Origin: Flavobacterium sp. N3904
Lineage (GTDB): Bacteria > Bacteroidota > Bacteroidia > Flavobacteriales > Flavobacteriaceae
Reading direction: 5' to 3'
DNA length: 64,000 nucleotides
NCBI RefSeq assembly: GCF_025947305.1
Contig: NZ_CP110009.1
Coordinates: forward strand, 2,459,501 to 2,523,500
Below are positions 63,256 to 64,000 of this stretch, in pieces. Each line of letters begins with the position of its first letter. Within the stretch, counting starts at the first letter, position 1. A program made the position numbers and the translations under genes. Below the pieces are notes generated by a model, which saw only the letters and a program-made list of their open reading frames with translations, did no database searches and was not told the origin of the DNA.

Positions 63256-63364
63256 ACTGTGTGTTTTAAATTATCCTATATTAAAATTAGGAAAACGTAT
63301 TGTTGTTGTGAGGAAGAATTTTATTTGTTGTGAACAATTTAATTAACAAGTTTTTCAATGCCAA

Positions 63365-63413
63365 TTCTAGTTTTCTAAACCAATATTCTAAAATTTATTT
63401 TCTATTTTCTAAA
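63365..63413 (-). repeat. heptamer-phased repeat
   Basis: Plus-strand reading: TTCTAGT, TTTCTAA, ACCAATA, TTCTAAA, ATTTATT, TTCTATT, TTCTAAA. It lies in the 174-base spacer between the aminotransferase and the TPR gene, both on the minus strand. Confidence 0.6.
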
Positions 63414-63429
63414 AATAAAAGCTGCAATC

Positions 63430-64000
63430 TTATATGATTATCTCGTTCATTACTTCAAGAATTATGGCGCATCCTTCTCGAATTTCATCTTCTGATATGG
63501 TGAGCGGCGGCGTAATTCTGATTGCGCAACCTTCAAAAAGTAGCCAAAATAAAATTAGTCCTCTGTCTTGACATTTTAAAATTACTTCATTTGTGATCTC
63601 AGCACTTTTTGTCATTGCTGCGAGCATTAATCCTTTGCCTCGAATTTCTTGTATCAAAGGATGTACCAAAAGTGTTCTAAAGAGTTTTTCTTTCTCTAAA
63701 GCATCCGACATTAGCGTGGTCTCGGTTAATTCTTTCAAAGTAGCCAAACAAGCTGACGCAATGACAGGGTGTCCCCCAAAGGTGGTGATGTGTCCTAATT
63801 TTGGATTTTCGCTCAATAAATCCATCATTGCAGTTGACGCAGTGAATGCTCCTACTGGCATTCCGCCTCCCATTCCTTTTCCCATAACAACAATATCAGG
63901 AACGATATCATAGTTTTGGAAACCAAATAATTTTCCAGTTCTACCAAATCCCGGCTGAATTTCGTCGAGTATCATTATGGCTCCAACTTCGGTACAACGT
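63430..64000 (-). CDS. class III (PLP) aminotransferase, C-terminal part (cut by window edge)
   Basis: The frame is open to the window edge; about 189 C-terminal residues are seen. It shows IMILDEIQPGFGRTGKLFGF (PLP ring Asp in DEIQ), the Schiff-base Lys in VMGKGMGGGMPVGAF, and TTFGGHPVIASACLATLKEL. The C-terminal small domain has GKGLMLAAM and FEGCAIRITPPLTISEDEIR. This is the acetylornithine/ornithine aminotransferase-like family; the exact substrate depends on the missing N-terminal half. Confidence 0.9.
   Translation of the reverse strand, partial: RCTEVGAIMILDEIQPGFGRTGKLFGFQNYDIVPDIVVMGKGMGGGMPVGAFTASTAMMDLLSENPKLGHITTFGGHPVIASACLATLKELTETTLMSDALEKEKLFRTLLVHPLIQEIRGKGLMLAAMTKSAEITNEVILKCQDRGLILFWLLFEGCAIRITPPLTISEDEIREGCAIILEVMNEIII

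Noticed and set aside
1..64000. tRNA, rRNA, riboswitch or CRISPR array
   Set aside because: I looked for clover-leaf-like GC-richer islands, regularly spaced identical repeats and known riboswitch cores and saw none; a covariance-model scan would be needed to exclude small RNAs.

Overview
The window looks like chromosomal DNA of a Flavobacterium-type member of the Bacteroidota. The DNA is AT-rich. Many genes carry the Bacteroidota -7 promoter element TAnnTTTG, and Shine-Dalgarno sequences are mostly absent. Typical family markers are present: a type IX secretion (T9SS) type B C-terminal domain, a TonB-dependent receptor with a carboxypeptidase-like N-domain, a fused CcoN-CcoO, a DUF5606 protein, a DUF349 protein and 2TM-domain proteins. 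I see no rRNA, tRNA, CRISPR array, intact insertion sequence or prophage.

Layout. 0-6.7 kb: two cell-surface proteins (one cut by the window edge), an ABC-2 exporter pair and a three-PAS histidine kinase. 7.0-15.4 kb: mixed single genes, namely a predicted kinase-fold protein of unknown role, a small Cys-containing protein, a nucleoid-associated protein, a pRiA4b ORF-3-like protein, an HPP/ClC membrane pair, a VOC/YciI/DinB group that includes one gene remnant, and an outer-membrane barrel. 15.6-22.4 kb: one long plus-strand block with a TonB receptor, a DUF2141 protein, a periplasmic helical protein, a LytS-type kinase fused to a 2TM domain, three stand-alone 2TM proteins and a LytTR regulator. 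22.5-26.5 kb: phospholipid synthesis, heme A synthase, CCA-adding enzyme and threonylcarbamoyl-AMP synthase.

26.6-37.5 kb is a lipopolysaccharide/surface glycan locus. It starts with a wzi pseudogene, then a perosamine-type aminotransferase and its N-acetyltransferase, several glycosyltransferases, a 0.9 kb stretch with no gene, a Kdo-kinase-like protein, a GT9 and more GT2 enzymes. No flippase or polymerase is visible here. 37.6-45.7 kb is housekeeping: dapD, a toxin-antitoxin pair abutting ruvX, mqo, a FUSC protein, def, a DUF5606 gene and mazG.

45.7-56.7 kb is a microaerobic respiration island: an Fnr-like regulator, the copper ATPase ccoI, ccoS, ccoNO, ccoQ, ccoP, ccoG, ccoH, a TauE/SafE-like protein and hemN. 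The same palindrome, ATGATAATT(A/G)TCAT, occurs upstream of fnr/ccoI, of ccoS and of hemN. At two of these it sits about 41 bases before the predicted transcription start, so the regulator next door very probably controls the whole set. 56.8-64 kb holds two small unknown proteins, a DUF349 protein, an outer-membrane protein, aroE, a TPR protein and a partial class III aminotransferase.

The observations most worth a second look are the Fnr-type operator set, the tandem 2TM family joined to a LytS/LytTR pair, the predicted kinase at 7029-8096, and the 7/8-base phased repeats that end 2-3 bases before the start codons of three genes.
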